Shown here piece after piece: positions 1 to 7,631 of a DNA stretch of 21,271 nucleotides (position 1 is the first letter of the stretch; each line of letters opens with the position of its first letter). The stretch is from an uncultured Clostridia bacterium. Lineage in GTDB: Bacteria > Bacillota > Clostridia > Oscillospirales > Acutalibacteraceae. The position numbers were made by a program, and so were the translations under genes. The notes under the pieces were generated by a model. It did no database searches and was not told where the DNA came from. It worked only from the letters and a program-made list of their open reading frames with translations. The stretch spans positions 1-21,271 of the forward strand of contig CANONE010000018.1 in NCBI GenBank assembly GCA_947567585.1. The letters are read 5' to 3'.

Positions 1-182
1 AACTCCAGAGAAATATTTTCCTGATTATGAATACATTTACCTCGTAATTCACAGCCACACTTACCACAGGGTATTACTATATGGATATCTCCATATCCTA
101 CTTGGAATCTCAACATAGTAATAGCTCCGCATAAATTGCATTTCAAAAAAGTGAAGTGACCATATTTCCCTCCTAAAATCAT
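1..182 (-). CDS. Partial small zinc-ribbon protein (5' part only)
   Basis: Reading leftwards from the ATG at 182-180 gives 60 codons with no stop to the window edge, so the C-terminus is missing. Seen: Cys15 and Cys18 (CNLC), then Cys39, Cys42, Cys44 (PCGKCGC) and Cys50. Two CxxC knuckles about 20 residues apart are typical of a zinc ribbon. I do not recognise the family; such small ribbons are frequent on phages and conjugative elements. There is no good ribosome site before this ATG. A perfect AGGAGG lies 12 bases inside the frame and is followed by another ATG that stops after six codons at a run of six T, so a frameshift in that run is an alternative reading. Base composition is clearly more AT-rich than the genes further right. 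An extended -10 box lies about 35 bases upstream. Confidence 0.5.
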   Translation of the reverse strand, partial: MILGGKYGHFTFLKCNLCGAITMLRFQVGYGDIHIVIPCGKCGCELRGKCIHNQENISLE

Positions 183-216
183 CTTTTGTGGCTGAAAGAA
201 GCAATTTCCGAAAAAT

Positions 217-225
217 ATTATATCA
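217..225 (-). promoter_or_regulatory. Extended -10 promoter element for the left-edge gene
   Basis: Read on the minus strand this is TGATATAAT, a perfect TATAAT with the TGn extension. No convincing -35 box is visible 17-18 bases upstream, which is tolerated in extended -10 promoters. It would start transcription about 25-30 bases before the ATG at 182. Confidence 0.45.
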
Positions 226-262
226 CATAGCCCACCCAAAAGCTAGAAATAATTTCATGTAA

Positions 263-286
263 GCGGTATACAAAAAAGCATACCGC
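263..286. repeat. Short inverted repeat with a six-base A/T loop
   Basis: GCGGTATAC and GCATACCGC pair over nine positions (one G-T pair) around a loop of six A (plus strand). No T-tract follows on either strand, so a terminator role is not supported. It lies just upstream of the extended -10 box and could be an operator or simply a remnant of mobile DNA. Confidence 0.35.
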
Positions 287-381
287 GATTCTCTCTTGCT
301 ATTGCCCCGGGGATATGATACACTTGTAAGCAAGAAAAAGCTATGTAGGAGGTTCATCCTACGGTTATTGGCGACGGAGCT

Positions 382-651
382 TTACGAAATTGTGATATGC
401 GGCCTTACCTCACAAGGCGCCTCTCTGACTACCTTATCCCAAAGCCGCTTGAACGCGATCTGTGTCATAGGCCGCCCATCGGCGCAGGGGACAACGTGCA
501 GGCTCAATCGGGGTGCCGCACCCAGAATGGCTTGCAGTGGCTGGGGGATGGGGATGACACGATGGGAAGGTTTTGTCTTCAATTCCGACACCGGGTCGGG
601 CTGGTTGCCCAGAAAGGTAATAGCCCGGTGCGCCAGTTTGTCCCCTGGATG
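382..651 (-). pseudogene. Tyrosine recombinase (integrase) fragment
   Basis: An open minus-strand frame of about 89 codons runs from just after a stop at 652-654 to a stop at 382-384. The segment reads like the middle of a tyrosine site-specific recombinase catalytic domain: LKTKPSHRVIPIPQPL, then VVPCADGRPMTQIAF and a Trp-containing helix ending VRPH. In intact integrases a PH segment is normally followed by the LRHT box with catalytic His/Arg and later by the Tyr; here the frame turns into ITIS and stops right after PH, and those residues are absent. The N-terminal half and the first catalytic Arg are also missing. It is therefore a truncated, non-functional remnant of an integrated element. 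The neighbouring cysteine-rich gene and the AT-rich flank fit the same element. Family assignment is from motif memory, not a search. Confidence 0.65.
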
Positions 652-914
652 TCACTCCATTCTCGCTTTTAAGGGAAGTATTGGGTACAATATCGTTGTG
701 GAAAGTTGGATTTGCAGTGCAAATTCAATCTTTTGCGATAATGCGCCCTGCCCGGCCCATTACTTGCCGCTCTTGGTGTCGACTTGGTGCAAATAAGTCG
801 TGAGTACCGGGGGCGGCTTTTTATTTACTGCTGTCCGACCAAGTGATTCGATGCATAATCCGAGGCCGCGCTCCATACGTGCAAAAGAGCTGATTTAGAA
901 ATTTTTTCAAAAAG
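652..914. other. Non-coding stretch, no gene recognised
   Basis: About 260 bases without a convincing coding frame. It contains a 7-base direct repeat, CTTGGTG, twice within 20 bases near 770-790, and a GGGCGGC followed by a T-rich run near 810-835 without a close pairing partner. It probably continues the decayed mobile-element DNA to its left; I see no attachment-site core that I could defend. Confidence 0.4.
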
Positions 915-962
915 AATAGCAACAGCCGCCCTAGAGTTCTACTCTCTAAGGCGGCTGCTATT
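915..962 (-). terminator. Hairpin terminator after the solute-binding protein gene
   Basis: The two arms, AGCCGCC-rich and GGCGGCT-rich, pair over about 19 bases with a three-base bulge around a seven-base loop. On the minus strand the hairpin is followed by TTCTTTTTGAAAAAAT, a T-rich tail. It begins 17 bases past the stop codon at 980, the expected place for an intrinsic terminator closing the kinase/lipoprotein unit. Confidence 0.85.
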
Positions 963-979
963 TCATCTGTCCGGTTCTC

Positions 980-2275
980 CTATTTTAACGCCGCGTCCTG
1001 CAGCTTGTCAAAGGCGGCCATGCACTCCTCTACGCTGGCCCCTTCCAGCAGCTGGCGTACAATCAAGCAGGTATTCCCCCACTGCTCCACCTTCATGCCC
1101 GCGTTGGATCCCAAAACATAAACGCCCTCTTCAATCCTATCGTTGAGCGGCTTTAAGGCGGGAACGCATTCCACCTTAACATTTTTTGAAGGAGAGATGA
1201 CCCGGTTGGTTTCAGCGTAAAGCTGCAGCGCCTGGTCGGAAGTCATGACATTCAGCACCTGTGCCGCGTCTTCGGCATGCTCTGCGTTGGCTCCGACGGC
1301 AAAACCTGTCATAGGCATCACGGGCATTGGCCCCATGTTGCTGGGAAAACCAATAACCGTCATCTCAAAATCTGTTTTTCCATAGGCGGTCTCCGTATTG
1401 GCCGCGCCCCAATACGCCATAACGATAGGGGTCTTCTGGGCCAGAAAGTCCGGCCCTTCCCCCTCAATGGCCTCGCTGACCCGCGCCTTCTCCACATCGA
1501 TATAGCCCTGGTTGATAAGCGTCTGTAAAAATTCGAAGCCCGGGCGCATATAGTCGCTGTACCTGGCCTCTCCGGCGTTTAGCGCCGCGATTTCCGCTTC
1601 GGTGTTCCCACCGTTATATAGGTCCGCATAGGCTTGGGCAAAGACAAAGTTCTCCAGCCACCAGCGGTTGGCGCCCACAGGGGTATCAACGCCGTTTTCC
1701 TGAAACACCCGGCAGCACTCCAGAAAGTCTTCCGGAGTTTCCGGCAAATCCAGATGGTATTTTTGAAACATATCCTGATTGATGAATAGACCATAGGCCA
1801 CCACCTCTTGGGGGATGGCCACCAGCTTGCCGTCCACCGTATTGGCGGTGCGGATGATATCCCGGAGGTTTTTGGCGCTGTCCAGCCCCGAGAGGTCCAT
1901 CAGCTTGCCCTCCGCCCCCAGGGCCAGAACCGTGTCTGGGTTCAGAAGGTATAGATCGTCCATGTCGTTTCGGGCCCGGTCCAAGGTCACATCGTCATAG
2001 GTTTTGTCCTGATAGTCCTCCGCAGTATAGGTGGAGTAGGCCACGGTAACGCCCAGAGCCTCCTCCGCCATTGCCACTGTGAGGTCAGAGGCCGTCCTGG
2101 CGATATTCTCCGCATCAGGGTCTGTTTTTTCCATAGGGCTGAACAGGTTGACCACCCGTTCCTCCTCCGGCTCCTTCGTAATCAGGTTCTTGGGCTCCGC
2201 CGGCCCCGCGCAGGCTGCCAAAAGCATCAGCGCCGTCAAGCAGAGAGCCATGCCTGCGTATACCCGTTTCTTCAT
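980..2275 (-). CDS. Extracellular solute-binding lipoprotein (ABC sugar-type, family 1)
   Basis: 431 residues from the ATG at 2275. The N-terminus is a lipoprotein signal: MKKR, hydrophobic core, LLAAC with Cys22 as the lipidation site, so the protein should be anchored outside the membrane. The body has the length and the two-lobe pattern of extracellular solute-binding proteins of the sugar/oligosaccharide type (for example the stretch around AIPQEVVAYGLFINQDMF and the later GFAVGANAEHAEDAAQVLNVM, typical of the hinge and C-lobe). A longer frame from 2308 lacks a ribosome site; AAAGGAG lies 11 bases before the chosen ATG. The gene starts 5 bases after the hybrid kinase stop, and its ribosome site lies inside the kinase's last codons, so translation is probably coupled. 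No permease or ATPase gene is adjacent. A ligand-presenting role for the kinase is inferred; plain substrate capture for a distant transporter is the alternative. Confidence 0.85.
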   Translation of the reverse strand: MKKRVYAGMALCLTALMLLAACAGPAEPKNLITKEPEEERVVNLFSPMEKTDPDAENIARTASDLTVAMAEEALGVTVAYSTYTAEDYQDKTYDDVTLDRARNDMDDLYLLNPDTVLALGAEGKLMDLSGLDSAKNLRDIIRTANTVDGKLVAIPQEVVAYGLFINQDMFQKYHLDLPETPEDFLECCRVFQENGVDTPVGANRWWLENFVFAQAYADLYNGGNTEAEIAALNAGEARYSDYMRPGFEFLQTLINQGYIDVEKARVSEAIEGEGPDFLAQKTPIVMAYWGAANTETAYGKTDFEMTVIGFPSNMGPMPVMPMTGFAVGANAEHAEDAAQVLNVMTSDQALQLYAETNRVISPSKNVKVECVPALKPLNDRIEEGVYVLGSNAGMKVEQWGNTCLIVRQLLEGASVEECMAAFDKLQDAALK

Positions 2276-2280
2276 CAATT

Positions 2281-4842
2281 TCACCGCTCCTTTCCTGGTA
2301 TGCCGCACTGCCGGACCACTTTCTTTAGGAGCTCCATGTCCAGGGGCTTGGGTACATGGGCGTTCATGCCGGCATCCAGGGCCGCTTTCTCATCCTCGGC
2401 AAAGGCATTGGCCGTCATGGCGATTATGGGAATCTCCGCCGCGTCCTCCCGCTCCATGGCGCGGATGGCTTTGGCCGCCTCGTGGCCGCCCATCACCGGC
2501 ATCTGCACATCCATCAGAATAGCGTCGAATTCCCCCGGCCGCGCCCGCTGAAAGCGCTCTACCGCCAGCAGCCCGTTCTCCGCCAGCTCGCAGGCGGCTC
2601 CTTCCAGCTCCAATAGCTCCAGAAGTATTTCCGCGTTGATGGCATTGTCCTCTGCGGCAAGAAAGCGCAGGCCCCGCAGGCTGGCGGGTTTTTCGTCTTC
2701 CCGCCTGTGCTCTTCACTGGCCCCGCCCCGCATTTCCGCCACTTTGTCTCTGAGCGCCGAGACAAAAAATGGCTTTGAGAGAAGCGCCGTACAGCCCATT
2801 GCCAGCAGCGGGTCCATCCCCTCCGCGTTCAGGTCCGCCAGGAGAATCATGGGCGTATCATCCGGCAGCGCCTGGCGCAGCCCCTTGGCTTCCTGAAGGC
2901 CGCAGGTCTCCCAGTCCAGCAAGACAAGCTGGCAGGCTTGATTCCGCAGCCACCCGGCGGCCTCTTCCGTATCATCCGTTTCGGTAAGGGTGAGGCCGGC
3001 GTCCTCCATCCGTTCCCGGATGTTTTCCCAGCTGTCCCGGCCGCCGCCCACCGCCAGAACGCAGGAGATTCCCTGCTGTTCCCAGAACTGCCGGTCCTGC
3101 CGGTCCTCCTGGATGCCCAGCTCCAGCTCTACCTGGAAAAGCGAGCCCTGGTCCACTTGGCTGGAAACCTCAATGGTACCGCCCATGAGCTCTACAATGC
3201 TTTTTGTGATGGCCATGCCTAAACCGGTCCCCTGGACCTTATTGGTGGTGCTGTTTTCCGCCCGGGTAAAGGCGTCGAAAATGGTTTTAAGATACTCCGG
3301 CGTCATGCCGTATCCATTGTCCTCCACCTCTATACGCAGATGCTCATACTGGGTGGAACGCTGCCGCAGGCCCACGACCCGCAGCCAGATGCGCCCGCCC
3401 TCCGGGGTGTATTTTACGGCGTTGGAGAGAAGATTGATGAGCACCTGGTTAATCCTAGTCTCATCCCCCACCAGGTATTCATGCTTGATGTCGGACACCT
3501 CCACCTGAAACGCCTGCCCTTTGGCCTTGGCCATGGGCTGGATGATGGCGTCCACGGAAGAGAGCACATCATTGAGGGAAAAATTCTCAAAGTTGAGGGC
3601 CACCTTCCCGCTTTCAATTTTGGAGACGTCCAGAACATCGTTGATCAGGCTGAGGAGGTGCTGGCCGGAGGCCATAATCTTTTTGGTGTATTCCCGCACC
3701 TTTACCGGGTTTTCCGCCTCGGTTTCCAAAAGCGACACAAAGCCCAGCACCGCGTTCATCGGCGTGCGGATGTCGTGGGACATATTGGAGAGAAACATGG
3801 TTTTAGAACGGCTGGCCACTTGAGCCGCCCGCAGCGCCTCGGCCAGCTGCCGGTTGTGGAGCCTCCGTTCCGCCTCCCGCTCCTGCCGCAGCCGGTTTTG
3901 CTGCCGCCTGCTGAGATAGTATAGGCCAATACACAGGAAAAACGCCGCCAGCATAAAGGCCACCACAAAATAGATGTTTAGGTTTACGGTTCGCCCTTCC
4001 TGCTGGATGGCCTCCACAGGCACATATCCCACCAAAAAGATGGTGCCGCCATTAACAGGCCACATATAGTTAAGAGCCTGAACCTCCCGGATTCTGTGGT
4101 AAAAAAGGACATGCTCCCCGTTTTTCAGGCATTTCTCCACCTCGGCCTGGATATCCGGGTCTTCAATACTGTTGGCCCGGTAAAAGTCGGTAAGGTTCAA
4201 ATGGCCGGCGCTTCGCTGGCCCATCCCCTTGGGCTTTAGGACAAACCGCTGGCTCTGCGCGTCCATAATGTACAGCGAGGCTTGTTTGTTGTAAAAACCG
4301 CTGGGCAGGGACCTGTCGACGGCGTCAAAAACGTATTCTCCATATAGAACGCCGATCTCCCGGCCTTGCCGCTGGACCGGGCATTTTATGGTATAGGACC
4401 AGGTGCCCATATAGTTGAGATAGGACTGTGAAACAGGCAGGCCCCCGATCGTCCCGCCCCCGGAGAAATCCAGCCCCTCTTCGGTAAAAGGCTCTCCCGT
4501 GTTGGAAACTCCCTGGGTGTTTCCGGCGAGAATCAGCGACATTTTCGACATGGTATGGTTTTTTTCATAGGCCCGGATATACTCCTCCGGGTCCTCGGCC
4601 CTGGCGATCTCCTGGGCGATCAGGGTCTGGAAATCCGCCTCGCTGCGCAAAATAGCTTCAATGGTATATTGAATCAGGTCCAGGCTCTCGCTGAGGTTTT
4701 GAATCGCGGAGGAAGACATTTCCTGGATGATTCTCTGCGAAACGGTGTATACCACGGTTCCCAAGACGCAAAAGACCAACACAATGGATAGGAGGAGGGA
4801 TTGCCCCTTCCATTTGATTCCTTTACGTGACTTCGCTTTCAT
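2281..4842 (-). CDS. Hybrid sensor histidine kinase with two receiver domains
   Basis: 853 residues. Order: transmembrane helix about 15-36; extracellular sensor region about 37-288; second transmembrane helix about 289-310; short coiled linker; dimerisation/phospho-acceptor domain with SHDIRTPMN, His356; ATPase domain with N-box NLLSNAVKY (Asn474), G1 DNGYGM (508-513) and G2 GTGLGMA (538-544). A first receiver-like domain (about 590-705) keeps Asp643 and Lys690 but lacks the acidic pair and has Ala where Thr/Ser is expected, so it looks degenerate. The second receiver (about 724-848) is complete: Glu731/Asp732, phospho-acceptor Asp778 in LMDVQMP, Thr810, Lys832. The ATG at 4842 is chosen because GGAG sits 7 bases before it; the longer GTG frame has none. 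There is no DNA-binding output domain, so signalling must go to a separate regulator or phosphotransfer protein. Followed 5 bases later by a solute-binding lipoprotein that may present its ligand to the sensor domain. Confidence 0.93.
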   Translation of the reverse strand: MKAKSRKGIKWKGQSLLLSIVLVFCVLGTVVYTVSQRIIQEMSSSAIQNLSESLDLIQYTIEAILRSEADFQTLIAQEIARAEDPEEYIRAYEKNHTMSKMSLILAGNTQGVSNTGEPFTEEGLDFSGGGTIGGLPVSQSYLNYMGTWSYTIKCPVQRQGREIGVLYGEYVFDAVDRSLPSGFYNKQASLYIMDAQSQRFVLKPKGMGQRSAGHLNLTDFYRANSIEDPDIQAEVEKCLKNGEHVLFYHRIREVQALNYMWPVNGGTIFLVGYVPVEAIQQEGRTVNLNIYFVVAFMLAAFFLCIGLYYLSRRQQNRLRQEREAERRLHNRQLAEALRAAQVASRSKTMFLSNMSHDIRTPMNAVLGFVSLLETEAENPVKVREYTKKIMASGQHLLSLINDVLDVSKIESGKVALNFENFSLNDVLSSVDAIIQPMAKAKGQAFQVEVSDIKHEYLVGDETRINQVLINLLSNAVKYTPEGGRIWLRVVGLRQRSTQYEHLRIEVEDNGYGMTPEYLKTIFDAFTRAENSTTNKVQGTGLGMAITKSIVELMGGTIEVSSQVDQGSLFQVELELGIQEDRQDRQFWEQQGISCVLAVGGGRDSWENIRERMEDAGLTLTETDDTEEAAGWLRNQACQLVLLDWETCGLQEAKGLRQALPDDTPMILLADLNAEGMDPLLAMGCTALLSKPFFVSALRDKVAEMRGGASEEHRREDEKPASLRGLRFLAAEDNAINAEILLELLELEGAACELAENGLLAVERFQRARPGEFDAILMDVQMPVMGGHEAAKAIRAMEREDAAEIPIIAMTANAFAEDEKAALDAGMNAHVPKPLDMELLKKVVRQCGIPGKER

Positions 4843-4979
4843 AGGCAATCTCCATTTCAACGCTTGGGAGAGGCGGGCAAGTTCCCAAAAGCCGCCCCGC
4901 ACGGACGCCGGGGCCTACTGAGCCCAGCCAGCCTTTGCCCTTTTCCAGCCCCGATAAGTCCAACTCGATATCTCGTTAT

Positions 4980-5009
4980 ATTATACTATACTTTCTGTTT
5001 TTGTGTCAA
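4980..5009 (-). promoter_or_regulatory. Near-consensus sigma-A promoter of the kinase/lipoprotein unit
   Basis: On the minus strand TTGACA (5009-5004) and TATAAT (4985-4980) are separated by 18 bases; both hexamers are perfect. Transcription would start near 4972, giving a leader of about 130 bases before the ATG at 4842. That leader holds a GC-rich hairpin at 4894-4914 (GCCCCG/CGGGGC stem) with no T-run after it, so it is not an evident terminator. Confidence 0.85.
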
Positions 5010-5062
5010 CAGTTTCTAAGGGTGGACCCGATTCCTCCGCCGCCGGGAACAGCGCCCCGGTA

Positions 5063-7348
5063 TTACGCCCAGCTAACGTGAAACCGGTAGGGCTCGCCGG
5101 CCTTCAGGAGAATTTCTTCCGGCCTTTCCCCCTTTACTCGTACCAGCACATTCCGGTCCCGGCGGCTTTGCAGGGTACAGGCCGCCCCTGCGGCACTCCA
5201 TTCCAGGTCTACCAGAATATCCCCCCTGGCCCGCAGGCCCCGGACGCTGCCTGTACGCCAGCTGGGCGGCAGAGCGGGAAGAAGCGCAAGCTCATCCTGA
5301 TGGCTCTGCACCAAAGCTTCCGCCACTCCTGCCACAAAGCCGAAGTTGCCGTCAATTTGAAAGGGGGGGTGGGCGCAGAACAGATTGGCGTAAAGTCCGC
5401 CGCCATGGGTATAGTCTGGCGCGCTTTCTGGTTCTACCAGGCGGAACAGCCGCCGCATTACCTGTTCCAGGCGGGCTCCGTCTTCCATGCGGGCCCACAT
5501 CAGCAGCTTCCAAGCCAGGCTCCAGCCGGTGCCCTCGTCTCCCCGGCGTTCCAGGGTAGTCCGGGCGGCCTTATAGAGCTCCGGGGTCCGGCGGGAGATC
5601 CCTCTGCCGGGATGAAGCTCATACAGATTGGACAGGTGCCGGTGGCGTATGTCCTGTTCCGTAAGCTCCCGGTCCCATTCCATCACCTGGCCGAAGGCCC
5701 CCACCTTCACGGGAATCATCCTGTCCAAAAGCGCTTGATAGCGGGCCCTTTCCTCCGGGCGGTCCAAAATCCGGCAGGCTTCTATAAAATCTCGAAACAA
5801 ATTCCGAACAATGGCCAGCGTGTTTTCCGTATACCAGGCCACCGAGAGAACCTTTCCATCCACCACAAACTCGTTTTCCGGCGACGTAGCCGGACATATC
5901 CCCAGGCCCTCCGGCGTTTCTAAAAGCATTCCGGCGCAAAAGGCGGCGTTCTCGCTGAGAATCGGAAAAATGTCCGCAAGGTAGGCGGCGTCCTCGCTAA
6001 ACAGGTAGGTCTCGTACAGGTTCCGGCACATCCAGGCGCCGCCAAAGGGCCAGTAAGCCCAGCTGGCCCGCCCTGTGGCCGGAGACGCCTTGCGCCAGAT
6101 ATCCACATTGTGGAAGCAGGCCGAGCCGGGCATTCCCATGGCCCGGGCGGTCTTTTTCCCGTTTGCCAGCAGCTCCCGGTTCATGCGGACCAAGGGCTCC
6201 GCCAGCTCGTCCAGATTGCAGGGACCGGTGGGCCAATAGTTCATCTCCGTATTGATGTTTACCGTGTAGTCGCAGAACCAGGCCGGAAAGAGGTCCTGGT
6301 TCCAGATGCCCTGCAGGGTGGCCGGCTGGGTCCCCGGCCGGGAGCAGGAGATCAGCAGGTAGCGGCCAAAGTCAAAAAGCAGCGCCGCCAAAGCTGGATC
6401 CAAAGGCCCCCCGGCAGCCTTTTTCAGGCGCAAATCCGTGTCCATCTCCGGGTCCTTGTCAGGGCCCAGGTCCAGGGAAACCCGGCTGAAATAGCCTTGA
6501 TAGTCCTTGACGTGCCGGGCCAGCAGCGCCTCATAGTCCAGCTTTTCCGCCGCCAAATCCTCCAAAGAGCGGGCCTTTGGGTCCAGCCCCTCGGTAAAGG
6601 GATGCCGCGAAAAGCCTGCAAAGCTGCTTCGGGCACTGAAATAGAGAGTCAGCGTCCGGGCGTTTTCCACCCGCAGCCCGTCCGGCTCCGGAATACATTC
6701 GCCGTCTGTGTCTACCCGGCCTCTGCCCGCATAGCGGACGCCCCGTTCTTCCTTTTTGGCGGAGAATACCAGTTCCTTTTGCCGGGAGCTTTCTTTAGGA
6801 CACTCCCCCAAAGCCAGAAATCCTGTCTCAGTATACTGGGCTTCCCGCAAAAAGCCCCCCTGGACCGCTATCTTCACGGTAAACGCTTCCCCGGCCGCAA
6901 TACGGTAGACCAAGAGCTGGTCCGGGGCGCTGCAAAAGCAGGTATGGGTATAACCGCTTCCCTCCCGGCTATACCGGCAGCGGGCCGCCGCTTCTTCCAG
7001 GTCCAGTTCCCGGCGGTAACCGGTTACCGGCCCATCCTGGGAAAAGGTAAGGCTGACGCTGCCAAAGGGCGCGTACATGTCCACATCCCGGGCCATTTGC
7101 AGCTCCTTTTCCAAAAGCTCCATGGCCTGGGCATACGCCCCTTGGCGGCAGAGCTCCCCGGCCCGCCGGTTGGCCTCCGGGGAAAAGCCGCCCCAGCTGT
7201 CCCGGGGGTAGCCGGACCAGAGGGTGTCTTCGTTGATTTGCAGCGTGACCTTATCCGCCCCAGCGGACACCACCGCGCCCAGACGGCCGTTCCCCACTGG
7301 GAAGCCCTCCTGCCAATTTTTTGCCGGCCTGTGAAAAATCTCTTTCAT
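5063..7348 (-). CDS. Glycoside hydrolase family 95 (alpha-L-fucosidase / alpha-L-galactosidase type), cytoplasmic
   Basis: 761 residues, the usual size of the GH95 core. The N-terminus carries the family's opening signature, WQEGFPVGNGRLGAVV followed by LQINEDTLWSG. Active-site segments are visible: NINTEMNYWP (Asn364, Asn366), PATSPENEF (Glu491, the expected general acid) and FQIDGNFG (Asp666). These match the Asn/Asn/Glu/Asp set known from GH95 alpha-1,2-fucosidases. No signal peptide or membrane segment is present, so it should act inside the cell on imported oligosaccharides. The ATG at 7348 is preceded by GGAGG at 7 bases; a longer frame to 7477 overlaps the upstream gene and lacks such a site. 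It is the last gene of a five-gene minus-strand unit, and its 3' end abuts the next unit's promoter with no clear terminator. Fucose versus galactose specificity cannot be decided from the sequence by eye. Confidence 0.93.
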   Translation of the reverse strand: MKEIFHRPAKNWQEGFPVGNGRLGAVVSAGADKVTLQINEDTLWSGYPRDSWGGFSPEANRRAGELCRQGAYAQAMELLEKELQMARDVDMYAPFGSVSLTFSQDGPVTGYRRELDLEEAAARCRYSREGSGYTHTCFCSAPDQLLVYRIAAGEAFTVKIAVQGGFLREAQYTETGFLALGECPKESSRQKELVFSAKKEERGVRYAGRGRVDTDGECIPEPDGLRVENARTLTLYFSARSSFAGFSRHPFTEGLDPKARSLEDLAAEKLDYEALLARHVKDYQGYFSRVSLDLGPDKDPEMDTDLRLKKAAGGPLDPALAALLFDFGRYLLISCSRPGTQPATLQGIWNQDLFPAWFCDYTVNINTEMNYWPTGPCNLDELAEPLVRMNRELLANGKKTARAMGMPGSACFHNVDIWRKASPATGRASWAYWPFGGAWMCRNLYETYLFSEDAAYLADIFPILSENAAFCAGMLLETPEGLGICPATSPENEFVVDGKVLSVAWYTENTLAIVRNLFRDFIEACRILDRPEERARYQALLDRMIPVKVGAFGQVMEWDRELTEQDIRHRHLSNLYELHPGRGISRRTPELYKAARTTLERRGDEGTGWSLAWKLLMWARMEDGARLEQVMRRLFRLVEPESAPDYTHGGGLYANLFCAHPPFQIDGNFGFVAGVAEALVQSHQDELALLPALPPSWRTGSVRGLRARGDILVDLEWSAAGAACTLQSRRDRNVLVRVKGERPEEILLKAGEPYRFHVSWA

Positions 7349-7367
7349 GCGGATTCCTCCCTCTCCT

Positions 7368-7631
7368 CTACTCCGGCCTGCCGCCGGGCCAGCATTCCCC
7401 CAGCCATCCCAGCAGGGCGTCCATCCCTCCGGCGTCCAGGGGGAACGCGGCTTCCCGCTTTCCTCCGGCCAGTTCAAAGCATTTGTCTTCCGTCCAGCAC
7501 CAGGCTTTCAGCTGTGCGTTTTCCTTATCGGGCGTCACCCGGTATCGAAGCACTTCCCCGTCTTTACCGGTTTTACTGCCCGTAAACGAGTTTCCTTCCA
7601 CAAAGTAAGCTAGCTTTTGTATGTCAAACAT
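7368..7631 (-). CDS. Small uncharacterised protein, 87 residues
   Basis: The start codon lies inside the end of the upstream gene (8-base overlap) and GGAAGGGAG sits just before it, so translation is well supported and coupled. The protein is acidic/basic mixed, soluble, and has no signal peptide or membrane segment. Its pattern, FVEGNSFTGSKTG, then LRYRVTP, then CWTEDKCFE and FPLDAGGMDALLGWL, resembles a recurrent small gut-Firmicutes protein that usually has a short beta-rich body and a final helix after FPL; this resemblance is from memory only. No function is known to me. It sits 19 bases before the GH95 gene, between that and a conserved protein with nuclease-like motifs. Confidence 0.75.
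   Translation of the reverse strand: MFDIQKLAYFVEGNSFTGSKTGKDGEVLRYRVTPDKENAQLKAWCWTEDKCFELAGGKREAAFPLDAGGMDALLGWLGECWPGGRPE

Noticed and set aside
770..835. Attachment site or terminator near the integrase remnant
   Set aside because: CTTGGTG is a 7-base direct repeat only, and the GGGCGGC plus T-run has no nearby pairing arm; neither is defensible.
5003..5923. 306-codon plus-strand open frame
   Set aside because: Starts over the kinase promoter and runs antisense to GH95; no recognisable domain.
6110..7585. 491-codon plus-strand open frame
   Set aside because: Antisense to the GH95 gene with its intact catalytic motifs; composition (Gln/Arg/Gly-rich) and lack of a ribosome site mark it as a shadow.
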